64,000 nt of DNA from Actinomyces sp. oral taxon 170 str. F0386 (GTDB lineage: Bacteria; Actinomycetota; Actinomycetes; Actinomycetales; Actinomycetaceae), in assembly GCF_000195595.1 (NCBI RefSeq), contig NZ_GL882540.1:26038-90037 (forward strand), written 5' to 3'. Of this stretch, positions 1 to 8,498 are shown one piece after another. The position numbers and the translations under genes were made by a program. Positions within the stretch are counted from its first letter, which is position 1. Every line of letters starts with the position of its first letter. Under the pieces are notes generated by a model, which was not told where the DNA came from, did not search any database, and was given only the letters and a program-made list of their open reading frames with translations.

Positions 1-229
1 TCTCCTGGGCGAACCACTCCCAGTAGGCCTGCGGGTGCACGGTGAAGAAGTCGATGGAGAGGACCTGCTCCAGGGGGATCTCCCGGTTCTGGTGGTAAAA
101 GCCCTTGGCGCCGCGGAAGTCCGGGATCCCCGACTCTGTTGAGACCCCCGCCCCACCGAAGAAGACGATGTGCTCGGACTCCGCGATCCACTGAGCGAGC
201 AGGCTCCGCTGGCTGTCCTGTTGGTCCAT
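1..229 (-). CDS. Sir2-family NAD-dependent protein deacetylase (partial, C-terminus beyond window)
   Basis: The first 76 residues of a sirtuin are visible; the gene runs off the left edge. Residues about 23-40 read FFGGAGVSTESGIPDFRG, the NAD-binding GAGxS and GIPDFRG signature of Sir2/CobB enzymes, which remove acyl groups from lysines using NAD in the cytoplasm. The ATG start has a GGAG element a few bases upstream and lies only 10 bases beyond the stop of the membrane-protein gene before it on the same strand, so the two are probably cotranscribed. The catalytic His and any zinc Cys residues fall outside the window. Confidence 0.9.
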   Translation of the reverse strand, partial: MDQQDSQRSLLAQWIAESEHIVFFGGAGVSTESGIPDFRGAKGFYHQNREIPLEQVLSIDFFTVHPQAYWEWFAQE

Positions 230-239
230 GCACTCCAGC

Positions 240-671
240 CTAACGCCGGGCGTTGATTCGGCATGGGCAGAGACGGGTCCCGTCACGGTGCCAGACGAGG
301 TACAGACTCAGGACGCAGGTGAGAGTCGACAGCGTCCCGGTGACGTAGCGTTCGAAGTCGCTGGCTGTGATGAAGAGGTTGAACGCCGAGGCGATGAACA
401 GCCACAGGGTCGAGGCGTACACGATGCCACGTGCGGTGCGCTCCCGTAGAGGGCGACGCAGCAGACCGCCGTACCTGAGGTAGGCCAGGGCGCAACCGGA
501 CCAGGCCAGGAAGAAGGCCAGATTGAGCGGCCTGAGCATGACAGGGGAGACGGGGTAGACCCCGCCCAGGACGAACCGCCCCAGAGGAAGCCCCAGGGCC
601 AGCAACAGCTGCAGCACGCCGTTGGCGAGGAAGGAAGCGGCGCACACAGCCGCGATCACGGGTGACCTCAT
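240..671 (-). CDS. Small integral membrane protein of unknown function
   Basis: A 143-residue protein with four strongly hydrophobic segments (roughly residues 4-30, 48-66, 84-104 and 112-128) separated by short Arg-rich loops. I do not recognise the family. The ATG is preceded at 7 bases by TACAGT, a good actinobacterial -10 box, so the mRNA is probably leaderless. It is followed closely by the sirtuin gene on the same strand, which suggests an operon but says little about function. Confidence 0.65.
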   Translation of the reverse strand: MRSPVIAAVCAASFLANGVLQLLLALGLPLGRFVLGGVYPVSPVMLRPLNLAFFLAWSGCALAYLRYGGLLRRPLRERTARGIVYASTLWLFIASAFNLFITASDFERYVTGTLSTLTCVLSLYLVWHRDGTRLCPCRINARR

Positions 672-678
672 GAGAGCG

Positions 679-684
679 ACTGTA
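679..684 (-). promoter_or_regulatory. -10 box TACAGT, predicted leaderless start of the membrane-protein gene
   Basis: On the minus strand TACAGT is followed by seven bases and then ATG at 671. That spacing puts the transcription start at or next to the start codon. No Shine-Dalgarno sequence is present between them. The stretch from here to about 879 holds no gene that I can support. Confidence 0.45.
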
Positions 685-879
685 CTGGTCCACCTTCCGA
701 CGACGTGAGAGGCTGGTGCAGCAGGTAACTGGCGTTGGGCCGTGCGCCAGAGCCCGGCATCTTGACCTGGTCTCGTAGCGAATGGTGTGGGGATTCGAGC
801 GACGGTGAACGCCCGATTCCCCGGACTCCCGGGATGTTGATCTCAGTGCTCTCGTAGGACGCTGAGCAGAACGGCAAAG

Positions 880-933
880 GCCCAGATCAACGGCGGAACT
901 GTTTGGTTGGACCGTTGTCCGCCAGATCTGGGC
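880..933 (-). terminator. Hairpin downstream of the DUF3107 gene
   Basis: GCCCAGATC at 880-888 pairs with GATCTGGGC at 925-933, and inner GGCGG/CCGCC arms (892-896 and 919-923) extend the stem. On the minus strand the stem is followed by a short T run. It lies about 30 bases beyond the stop codon of the DUF3107 gene. Confidence 0.6.
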
Positions 934-962
934 TCCTTGCGCGCTCGTCGAGAAGACGAGAC

Positions 963-1178
963 TCAGATACCGAAGCCGACCCGGCGGGGCTCGGCCTCCC
1001 CGAGCTCGACGTAGGCCAGTGAGCCGGCCGGGACGAAGACCTTGCGGCCCTTGTCGTCGGTGAGGGTGACGGCCTTGGTCTCGGCGTCGGCCACGGCGGC
1101 CAGCACCTTCTCCTGAGAGTCGGAGGTCTCCAGCGAGAGCTCGCGGCTAGCGTGCTTGATTCCGATCGTGACCTGCAT
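963..1178 (-). CDS. DUF3107 family small protein
   Basis: A 71-residue protein beginning MQVTIGIKHASREL, with a central ADAETKAVTLTDDKGRKVFVPAGSLAYVEL-type segment (described in parts: a beta-rich core ending in a VPxxxLAYVEL strand). This matches the actinobacterial DUF3107 family, which lies beside adnAB-type helicase genes in many relatives; its biochemical role is unknown. The start is fixed by AAGGAG four bases upstream of this ATG, so an ATG five codons earlier is not used. It is divergent from adnA and ends in a hairpin terminator. Confidence 0.85.
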   Translation of the reverse strand: MQVTIGIKHASRELSLETSDSQEKVLAAVADAETKAVTLTDDKGRKVFVPAGSLAYVELGEAEPRRVGFGI

Positions 1179-1256
1179 GGGACTCCTTTGCATCGTCTGT
1201 GTGCCGTATTGAGCGGCGTACCGCCCATCGGGGGAGAGGGGCGTGAACCTGACCTG

Positions 1257-1298
1257 ATCCTAGATGTGCCCGGGGCGCTCGACGTCCGAGCGCCCCGG
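1257..1298 (-). promoter_or_regulatory. Palindrome over the predicted promoter of the DUF3107 gene
   Basis: A perfect 12-bp inverted repeat (1270-1281 and 1287-1298, arm CCGGGGCGCTCG) with a 5-base loop lies between two divergent genes. On the minus strand TAGGAT (1262-1257) is a plausible -10 box, and its -35 region would fall in the centre of the palindrome. It therefore fits an operator or a 5' structural element better than a terminator, since no gene ends here. Confidence 0.4.
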
Positions 1299-1424
1299 AA
1301 ACCGCGCCGTTTCGCCTCACGCGGACAGGTGAGTCGTCGGCTTCCTGGGTGTTGAGGAACGGCCCTCGGTGACGATCCTTTAACGGTGCGCGTTCATGTC
1401 AGCGGCCCGTGATGAGATGGTCCC

Positions 1425-4400
1425 ATGTCCCAGGACCCTGTTCGTCTCCTCCCGCCCGCAGAGGTGCCGGAGCTCCCCGTTGCCGACGCCGATGGGCGCC
1501 GGGTCCTGGATCGTGTGGCTGAAGGGGACAACGTCGTTGTCCTGGGGGCGCCTGGGACCGGCAAGACCTCGCTCGCCCTGAGGCTGCTGGCCGAGGCGGT
1601 CGCGGGTGGCCGGGACGCTCTTCTGCTCGCACCCACCCGCGCGCGTGCGGACTGGCTGCGTGGGCGAGCCGCCCTCCTGCTGCGAGAGGGATATGGCGAC
1701 GGCGTCGTGCGAGTGCGTACCCCCGCCGCTCTCGCCCTGACGATCCTGACCACCTCGCTGACCAAGAGGCCTGCCCCGTTACCGGCCCCGGTTCTCCTGG
1801 CCGGTGCGGAGGAGGACTCGGTCCTGGCCTCCATGATCAGTGTCATCAGCTGGCCCGGGCTCCCCGCTGAGACGACCGGTTCGAGGGCCTTCCGCTCCGA
1901 GCTTCGCAATCTTCTGGCGCGCGCCGGAGAGCTCGGCATCACTGCTGACGAGCTGGCTGATCTGGGGCGCCGGCTCAACGTCCCCATCTGGGGACCCGCT
2001 GCCGAGCTCCTGCGCACCTGGGACGCGCAGGGCAGGCCCAGCGCCGACCGCAGGGCCCAGACCCGCAAGATGGACACCGCCCGCCTCCAGGACCGAGCCG
2101 TGGAAGCCCTGCGATCCTGGGACTCCGACGCCGTCACGGACCCTCCGCCCGTCCCGGACCTCGTTATCGTCGACGACTACCAGGACTGCACGGCCGCCAC
2201 CGCCCGGCTCCTGACGGCCCTGGCCACCCCGGACCCTGATGGGCACCGGGCACAGATCGCGGTGCTGGGAGACCCGGACGTCGCTGTCGAGACCTTTCGT
2301 GGTGGTACACCCAGCCTGCTCGTGGCCGCCGAGGATCACTCGGGACTGGGGGCGAGCCGCCTGCAGCTGACCACCTGCTACCGGGGTAACCCGGAAACCG
2401 CGTCGGTGGTCGCCGACCAGAGCGCCCGGGTCCCGGTGACGGGCACGGCCTCTCACCGGCAGACGGCCCTGGCTCCCCCTCGATCGTCGTCACGCCTCTC
2501 GGAGGAACCCGAGAGGGAAGGGACGGCACCGGTCGGCGTCGAGGCGATCCTGGCCTCCTCCGTCTGGCAGGAACGTGCCCACGTCGCCCGGGCCCTCAGA
2601 CTCGAGCACGTCCACCGCGGCACTGCCTGGTCGCAGATGGCCGTCATCGTCCGCAGCTCCGCCGACGCCGAGTCACTGGCCAGGGACCTGCGCAGACGGG
2701 GTGTGCCCCTGGCCTCCCGTACGCCCGCGGTACTCCTGCGCGCGGAGCCCGCGTCGGCGGCGCTCCTGGACATTGTGCGCGCCGCCGTCTCCGACCAGCT
2801 GGGGGGCGGCGGCGAGCTGCCGCAGCGGGAGGCCTCCGTCAACCTGCTCACCAGCCCCCTGGTGGGGCTGACCACCATGGATCTGCGCCGACTGCGCCGC
2901 AGGCTGCGCCAGGACATGGACACCGCGGGCAAGGGCGACGGTCGAGCTGAGTCCGCTGAATCCTCCGTGTCGTCTGAGTCAGCCGGGTCCGCCACGGCCA
3001 CCGAGGCCGCCACGAGGCCCGGTGCTCGGACCGGAGCCGATACCGTACTCCTGTCCCTGGTGGCCGACGCCGGTCAGGCCGCTGCTTTTGCCCGGTCCCT
3101 GGATGGGGAGTCCCTCGGCGTCCAGGCGAGCCAGCTCCTCACCGCCGCCCGGATCATCGAGGCCCTGCGCACCCGCCTGCACGGCACACCCGACGACGCA
3201 CCTCGTGATGTCGAGGCCCTCCTATGGGCCGCCTGGGCCGCATCCGGCAGGGCTGAGGCCTGGCGGTCCGTTGCCCTGCGATCCTCCAGCAGCTCAGTAC
3301 GCTCGTTGCTGTCCGAGGCCGCCGAGCACGACCTCGACGTCGTCACCACGCTGTTCAAGCGTGCGGAGGTCTGGGCCGAGCGCCACCCCGGCCAGGACGC
3401 GTCCAGCTTCCTGGCCGAGCTCGACGCCGAGGTCCTGCCCTCGGACTCCGTCGCTCCCCGGGGACGGCGCCCGGAGGGTGTCGCCGTCATGACCCCGGCG
3501 CGCTGCGCGGGCCAGGAGTGGGAGCTCGTCGTTGTGACCGGGCTGGAGCGGGACCGCTGGCCGGACCTGCGCCTGCGGGACTCCCTGACTCGCACCGGCC
3601 TCCTCGTTGACGCGGTCACCGACCGTCTGCCGGCAGGAGCTAACGGCCCGGAAGCCGCGAGCGAGGGCAGTGGAGCCATCGCGGCTGCCCGTGCCCAGGT
3701 ACGCGCCGACGAGCGCCGCATGCTCATCATGGCCCTCTCCCGCGCCACCCGCCGTCTTCTGCTGACAGCCACCGCCGACGCCGAGCACGCCCCGTCGCCC
3801 TTCCTGACAGAGATCGCCCAGGCCATTGGGATCCACCTGACCGACTCCGACGGTGCTCCGATCCTCGCCCCCGACACCGGAGACCTCATCCTGCGTGGCC
3901 TGGTCGGGGAGCTGCGCCACGCGGCCGTTGCCGGAAACCTGGAGACGGCCACCCCCACAGAACGCCAGCGCGGCCGAGCCGCCGTCGAGCTGCTGGCGGA
4001 TCTCGCCCGCCAGGATGTTCCCGGCGCCGACCCGGCCGCCTGGATCGGCGCGACTGGTCCTACCTCCACCACCCCCCTCGTTGCCAAGGGGGAGAGAATT
4101 CGGGTGAGCCCCTCCGACGTCGAGGGCCTGGCCGCCTGCCCGCTTAAGTGGTTCCTGAACCGCAACGGCGGCTCGGCCCCTGCCAGCGACGCCCAGGCCC
4201 TGGGGAGCCTCATCCACGAGATCGCTGAGCGGGCGGAGAGTGAGCACCTGCGCGGTGCCGCCCTACGGGCGGCCTTCGAGGAGCGCCTGGGTGACCTCGG
4301 CTACCCCGACACCTGGCTGGGGGGCCTGGCCGCCGAGCGCGCTCGCGCCATGATCGAGCGCCTTGACGCCTACCTGACCGAGTGCGATGCCCTGGGGGTC

Positions 4401-5048
4401 CGCGCCGATGTCGAGCATCCCGTTCGCGCCGACGTCGACATCCCTCTTCAGGTCCTCAGCCCGGAGGTCCGAGGCCGGGTCGGCGTCCGGATGTCGGTGG
4501 GCGGCCTCGATGCCGTCCCCGTCAGGATATCCGGGCGTATTGACCGGCTCGAGCACCTGGGTGACCACGCGGGACAGGACTTGGACGACCCTGCCGCACC
4601 CGCTGGGAACAGCAGTGCGCGCGTCATCGACCTCAAGACCGGGCAACGTGTCCCCAAGGACGTCCAGCGCCACCCCCAGCTGGCCACCTACCGGCTCGCC
4701 CTGGCCTCGCAGGGCCGCGACGTTACTGGCGGAGCCCTCGTGCTGCTCGGCAAGGAGCCTTCCAAACGATCCGGTGACGGCTACGTCCTGGTCCCACCGG
4801 GTGCCGCACTCGACCCCAGCCCCGCATCCCAGGAGCCTGCGGACCGGCCCGGAGACGAGCCCAACGACGGAGACCCGGACGCCTCGGCTGAAGTCCGTGA
4901 GGAGTACTGGGCCGAGGACCTCCTGGCCGGTGCGGCAGTGTCCGGCCTGGGTCCCCTGCTTGAGGCCCGCACCGGGGAGCACTGTCGCACCTGCATGGTC
5001 AAGGACTCCTGCCCCGTCCAGATCGAGGGAAGGAGAGTCGTCTCATGA
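1425..5048 (+). CDS. adnA: AdnA-type helicase-nuclease subunit (UvrD-like motor plus RecB-like nuclease)
   Basis: A 1207-residue protein. Walker A is GAPGTGKTS at residues 41-49; the Walker B equivalent is VIVDDYQD near 248-252, with Asp in place of the usual Glu, which suggests a weakened motor as described for AdnA. The C-terminus carries a RecB-type nuclease (IDLKTG near residue 1067). One Cys (ACPLKWF, near 905) and a CxxCx5C cluster near 1187-1196 fit the iron-sulfur staple of AddB/AdnA-type nucleases. With AdnB it forms the actinobacterial machine that resects DNA double-strand breaks. Its stop overlaps the adnB start (ATGA), indicating translational coupling. Assignment to AdnA rather than AdnB rests on gene order and the divergent motor motif. 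Confidence 0.9.
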   Translation: MSQDPVRLLPPAEVPELPVADADGRRVLDRVAEGDNVVVLGAPGTGKTSLALRLLAEAVAGGRDALLLAPTRARADWLRGRAALLLREGYGDGVVRVRTPAALALTILTTSLTKRPAPLPAPVLLAGAEEDSVLASMISVISWPGLPAETTGSRAFRSELRNLLARAGELGITADELADLGRRLNVPIWGPAAELLRTWDAQGRPSADRRAQTRKMDTARLQDRAVEALRSWDSDAVTDPPPVPDLVIVDDYQDCTAATARLLTALATPDPDGHRAQIAVLGDPDVAVETFRGGTPSLLVAAEDHSGLGASRLQLTTCYRGNPETASVVADQSARVPVTGTASHRQTALAPPRSSSRLSEEPEREGTAPVGVEAILASSVWQERAHVARALRLEHVHRGTAWSQMAVIVRSSADAESLARDLRRRGVPLASRTPAVLLRAEPASAALLDIVRAAVSDQLGGGGELPQREASVNLLTSPLVGLTTMDLRRLRRRLRQDMDTAGKGDGRAESAESSVSSESAGSATATEAATRPGARTGADTVLLSLVADAGQAAAFARSLDGESLGVQASQLLTAARIIEALRTRLHGTPDDAPRDVEALLWAAWAASGRAEAWRSVALRSSSSSVRSLLSEAAEHDLDVVTTLFKRAEVWAERHPGQDASSFLAELDAEVLPSDSVAPRGRRPEGVAVMTPARCAGQEWELVVVTGLERDRWPDLRLRDSLTRTGLLVDAVTDRLPAGANGPEAASEGSGAIAAARAQVRADERRMLIMALSRATRRLLLTATADAEHAPSPFLTEIAQAIGIHLTDSDGAPILAPDTGDLILRGLVGELRHAAVAGNLETATPTERQRGRAAVELLADLARQDVPGADPAAWIGATGPTSTTPLVAKGERIRVSPSDVEGLAACPLKWFLNRNGGSAPASDAQALGSLIHEIAERAESEHLRGAALRAAFEERLGDLGYPDTWLGGLAAERARAMIERLDAYLTECDALGVRADVEHPVRADVDIPLQVLSPEVRGRVGVRMSVGGLDAVPVRISGRIDRLEHLGDHAGQDLDDPAAPAGNSSARVIDLKTGQRVPKDVQRHPQLATYRLALASQGRDVTGGALVLLGKEPSKRSGDGYVLVPPGAALDPSPASQEPADRPGDEPNDGDPDASAEVREEYWAEDLLAGAAVSGLGPLLEARTGEHCRTCMVKDSCPVQIEGRRVVS

Positions 5049-8000
5049 CCCCCGCTGTCTCCCGTGAAATCACCCCGCAGGCGCTTGCGGCCTCGCTCGG
5101 GATCCACACTCCCACCGAGGAGCAGGCGCGCGTCATCGCCCACCGGCTGAGCCCGCTCCTGGTCGTCGCCGGTGCCGGCTCAGGCAAGACCGCCACCATG
5201 GCGCAACGGGTCGTCTACCTGGTCGCCACCGGGCAGGTCCGTCCCGACCAGGTCCTTGGACTGACCTTCACCCGCAAGGCCACTGCCGAGCTCGACCAGC
5301 GCGTCGCCTCCCGCCTGACCGGCCTCGGTGCCGCCGGCATGCTCCCGGCCACCGCACCCGACGGTGCCGAGACCGGTGGCGACACTGCCGACTCCACCGA
5401 CGTCGGCGAGCCGATGATCGCCACCTACAACTCCTTCGCAGGCTCACTGGTGCGCGACCACGGCCTGCGCATCGGCGTCGACCCCGACTCGACCCTCATC
5501 ACCCAGGCCCGATCCTGGCAGATCGTCACCTCCCTGCTCGAGGCGCGCACGCTTCCGCTACCGAGTGAGAGCCTCATCCACAACGCGAGTGCCGCCCTGG
5601 TCCTGAGCGACGCCCTGAGCCAGAATCTGCTGAGCCTCGATGAGGCCGCCACGGACCTGGCCGACCTGACCGAGCAGTTCACCGCCCTGGCCGCCATCAA
5701 GGGCTGCAAGACCCTGGTCGGCAAGGCACCCGCGGTCATGAGCGAGTGGGAGGCACTGCTCGACGTCGTCGCCGAGCTGCAGGGCTACAAGCGCCGCCAC
5801 GGCCTGCTCGACTTCGGCGACCAGATCGCCCTGGCCTGCGCCATTGCCGAGTCCGTTCCTGAAGCGGCCGCCCAGGTGCGTTCCCAGTACCCCGCGGTCC
5901 TGCTCGACGAGTTCCAGGACACCTCGGTGGCCCAGGTTCGGCTCCTGTCCGCCCTCTTCGCCGACTCCGGGGTGACCGCCGTCGGCGACCCCCACCAGGC
6001 CATCTACGGGTGGCGCGGGGCGAGTGCCGGGGCCCTGGACACCTTCCACCAGCGCTTCAACCCCACCGGTAGTTCCGGCACGCCGCCGGCCGACGCCGCC
6101 CCCGTCCTGGATCTGTCAACCTCCTGGCGCAACGACTCCACCATCCTCGAGGTGGCCAACGCCGTCTCCGAGCCACTGCGCTCCGGCGTCGTCCAGGATG
6201 GTGACCCCATGGGGGAGCACATCGCCGTCGCCCCTCTGCGAGCACGCTCCGTCTCCTTCGGCCTGGAGCCCGGGGCGGTCCACGGAGCCTTCCTCCAGGA
6301 CCCGGTCGAGGAGGCCCGTACTGTGGCCGCATTCCTCGCCGAGCGCTGGTCGCCCGGCGCCGAGATGGCCGTCCTGTGCCGGACCCGGACGCAGATGGAG
6401 CCCATCGCAGCTGAGCTGGAGGCGGCGGGCCTGCCTTACACGATCGTCGGTCTGGGCGGGATGCTCTACGTGCCCGAGGTCGCCGACGTCCGTGCCCTGC
6501 TGACCGCCGCCTCCGACCCCGAGCGTGGAGACCGGGTGGTCAGGCTCCTGACCGGCTTCGGCATCGGTGCCGGCGACCTGCGCGCCCTGGCGACGCTGGC
6601 CCGCGAGGTCATCAACCCCACCCCGGAGCCGAGCCGGAACGGCACCGAGGGCCGAGCCTCCCAGGACGAGGCCGACTCTCCGCTGCTCAGTGAGGCCCTG
6701 GACACCTTGCTGCGATGGGACGAGGAGGGCGTGGACCAGCCAGTGCCCGACGTCGTTCACGACCTGACCGCGGCGGGGCGGGCTGTCGCTCTGCGCACCG
6801 CCCGAGCGATCAGATGCGTCCGGGAGGCCATCGCCCTGCCCCTGCCCGACCTCGTCACCCTTGCCGAGCAGGTCCTCGACCTCGACATCGAGATCGCCGC
6901 ACGCGTCGGTGACCCGATGGGGCACCGGGCCCTCGACTCCTTCCAGGAGACGGCTCTCACCTTCGCAGCCGACACCGACGCGGCCACGCTCACCGGGTTC
7001 CTGGAGTGGCTCGACGCCGCTGAGGAGCAGGAGGACGCCATGACCGCCCCCGAGGTGGACACCTCGCCCGGAGCGGTCCAGCTCCTCACCGTCCACGCCG
7101 CCAAGGGCCTGGAGTGGGACGTCGTTGCCGTACCCGGCATGGATGAACAGGTCTTCCCCTCCTACACCAGCAGCGTCAAGGAGGACCTGCGCGTGGTGGA
7201 GACCGGCTGGATGGGCAGCACCTCGACCTTCCCCTTCCCGCTACGGGCCGACGCCGACGACCTTCCCCCCTTCACCGTCGGAGACCTCGACCCGGCCGTC
7301 ACGGACAAGCCCCTTCTGACCGAGACGATGAACGCCTACAAGGAGGCCCTGGGCCGTCAGAGCCTGCGCGAGGAGCGCCGCCTGGCCTACGTGGCCTTCA
7401 CTCGGGCCCGCCACGAGCTCCTCCTGACCGGTTCCCACCTGTCCAAGACCGCATCCAAGCCCCGTCGGCCCTCACGCTTCCTCACCGAGCTCCGACGGCG
7501 TGACCTGCTCGCCACTTACGGTGACGGCTGGGTCGACTTCGATGACTCCCGCCCCAACCCGCTGACAGCCCTCACCCAGGTGGGCACCTGGCCGCTCGAC
7601 GCCGATGAGCCGGAGGCACCGGGCACCGGGACCCCAGGCACCAGGGGAGCGCACGGCGACGAGGAGACGCTCACGGACCGGGCCGGCGGCCTGCGTAGGG
7701 CCCGGTGGGCGGCTGCCGCTCAGGTCGCGGCCGCCATGAGCGATACGAGACCCACTGAACCGGCTTCTGCAGAGCCGTCTGCCCCTGCCCAGGTCGCGCA
7801 GACGAGCGATGAGACTCTGCAGCGCTGGCAGCTCGAGGCGGGACTCCTCCTGGCCGAGCGCGCCAGAGCCACAACGGCCACGTCTACTGTCCGCCTGCCC
7901 GAGCACCTGGCCGCCACCCGCCTGGACGACCTGCGTGCTGACCGGCAGCGATTCGCCCTCGACCTGCGCCGGCCTCTCCCGCCCGAGCCACGCGCCGCGG

Positions 8001-8485
8001 GCCGGCTCGGAACCGTCTTCCACGACGCCGTCGCCCAGCGCCTGAGCGCCAGAGGCACCCTGTTCAGCCTGGGGGAGGCGGGCGTCCCGGACAATCTCGA
8101 CCCCCAGGACCGGGCTCGTGTCGAGCGCTGGCTGGACACCGCCGAGAACCTGTCGCTCCTGGACGACTACGTCCTGGCCGAGACCGAGACCGACCGGGAG
8201 ATCACCGTCGGCGCCACCACCCTGCGCTGCCGCATGGACGCTGTCTTCCGTCGCGTGGACAGGGCCGGTTGGCTCATCGTCGACTGGAAGACCGGGCGCC
8301 GCCAGGTCCCCGTGGACCAGCTCAGTGTCTACGTTCACGCCTGGGCGGCCTCCCAGGGCGTCCCCGTCGGCTCGGTGCGCGCTGTCTACGTGTACGTCGA
8401 CTATCCCGGAGGTCGCGTCGACGAGCTCACCGATGCGGACCTGCTCAGTCTTGACCAGATCGAGTCAGCTCTGACAGTGGGGTAG
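5045..8485 (+). CDS. adnB: AdnB-type helicase-nuclease subunit (UvrD-like motor plus RecB-like nuclease)
   Basis: A 1146-residue SF1A helicase-nuclease. Motif I is AGAGSGKTA near residue 42, motif II is LLDEFQDTS near 288, and motif V is TVHAAKGLEWD near 682. A RecB-like nuclease module with IVDWKTGRR lies near residue 1079. The intact DExQD box marks this as the active lead motor of the AdnAB complex, which unwinds and trims DNA ends for recombinational repair. A Glu/Pro-rich linker (about residues 850-920) separates the motor from the nuclease. The start overlaps the adnA stop by four bases. The gene ends 13 bases from the convergent stop of the next gene. Confidence 0.92.
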   Translation: MTPAVSREITPQALAASLGIHTPTEEQARVIAHRLSPLLVVAGAGSGKTATMAQRVVYLVATGQVRPDQVLGLTFTRKATAELDQRVASRLTGLGAAGMLPATAPDGAETGGDTADSTDVGEPMIATYNSFAGSLVRDHGLRIGVDPDSTLITQARSWQIVTSLLEARTLPLPSESLIHNASAALVLSDALSQNLLSLDEAATDLADLTEQFTALAAIKGCKTLVGKAPAVMSEWEALLDVVAELQGYKRRHGLLDFGDQIALACAIAESVPEAAAQVRSQYPAVLLDEFQDTSVAQVRLLSALFADSGVTAVGDPHQAIYGWRGASAGALDTFHQRFNPTGSSGTPPADAAPVLDLSTSWRNDSTILEVANAVSEPLRSGVVQDGDPMGEHIAVAPLRARSVSFGLEPGAVHGAFLQDPVEEARTVAAFLAERWSPGAEMAVLCRTRTQMEPIAAELEAAGLPYTIVGLGGMLYVPEVADVRALLTAASDPERGDRVVRLLTGFGIGAGDLRALATLAREVINPTPEPSRNGTEGRASQDEADSPLLSEALDTLLRWDEEGVDQPVPDVVHDLTAAGRAVALRTARAIRCVREAIALPLPDLVTLAEQVLDLDIEIAARVGDPMGHRALDSFQETALTFAADTDAATLTGFLEWLDAAEEQEDAMTAPEVDTSPGAVQLLTVHAAKGLEWDVVAVPGMDEQVFPSYTSSVKEDLRVVETGWMGSTSTFPFPLRADADDLPPFTVGDLDPAVTDKPLLTETMNAYKEALGRQSLREERRLAYVAFTRARHELLLTGSHLSKTASKPRRPSRFLTELRRRDLLATYGDGWVDFDDSRPNPLTALTQVGTWPLDADEPEAPGTGTPGTRGAHGDEETLTDRAGGLRRARWAAAAQVAAAMSDTRPTEPASAEPSAPAQVAQTSDETLQRWQLEAGLLLAERARATTATSTVRLPEHLAATRLDDLRADRQRFALDLRRPLPPEPRAAGRLGTVFHDAVAQRLSARGTLFSLGEAGVPDNLDPQDRARVERWLDTAENLSLLDDYVLAETETDREITVGATTLRCRMDAVFRRVDRAGWLIVDWKTGRRQVPVDQLSVYVHAWAASQGVPVGSVRAVYVYVDYPGGRVDELTDADLLSLDQIESALTVG

Positions 8486-8498
8486 CAGTGGCAGCGGG

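Noticed and set aside
668..877. 69-codon minus-strand frame
   Set aside because: No ribosome-binding site, no recognisable domain, and it overlaps the promoter of the membrane-protein gene.
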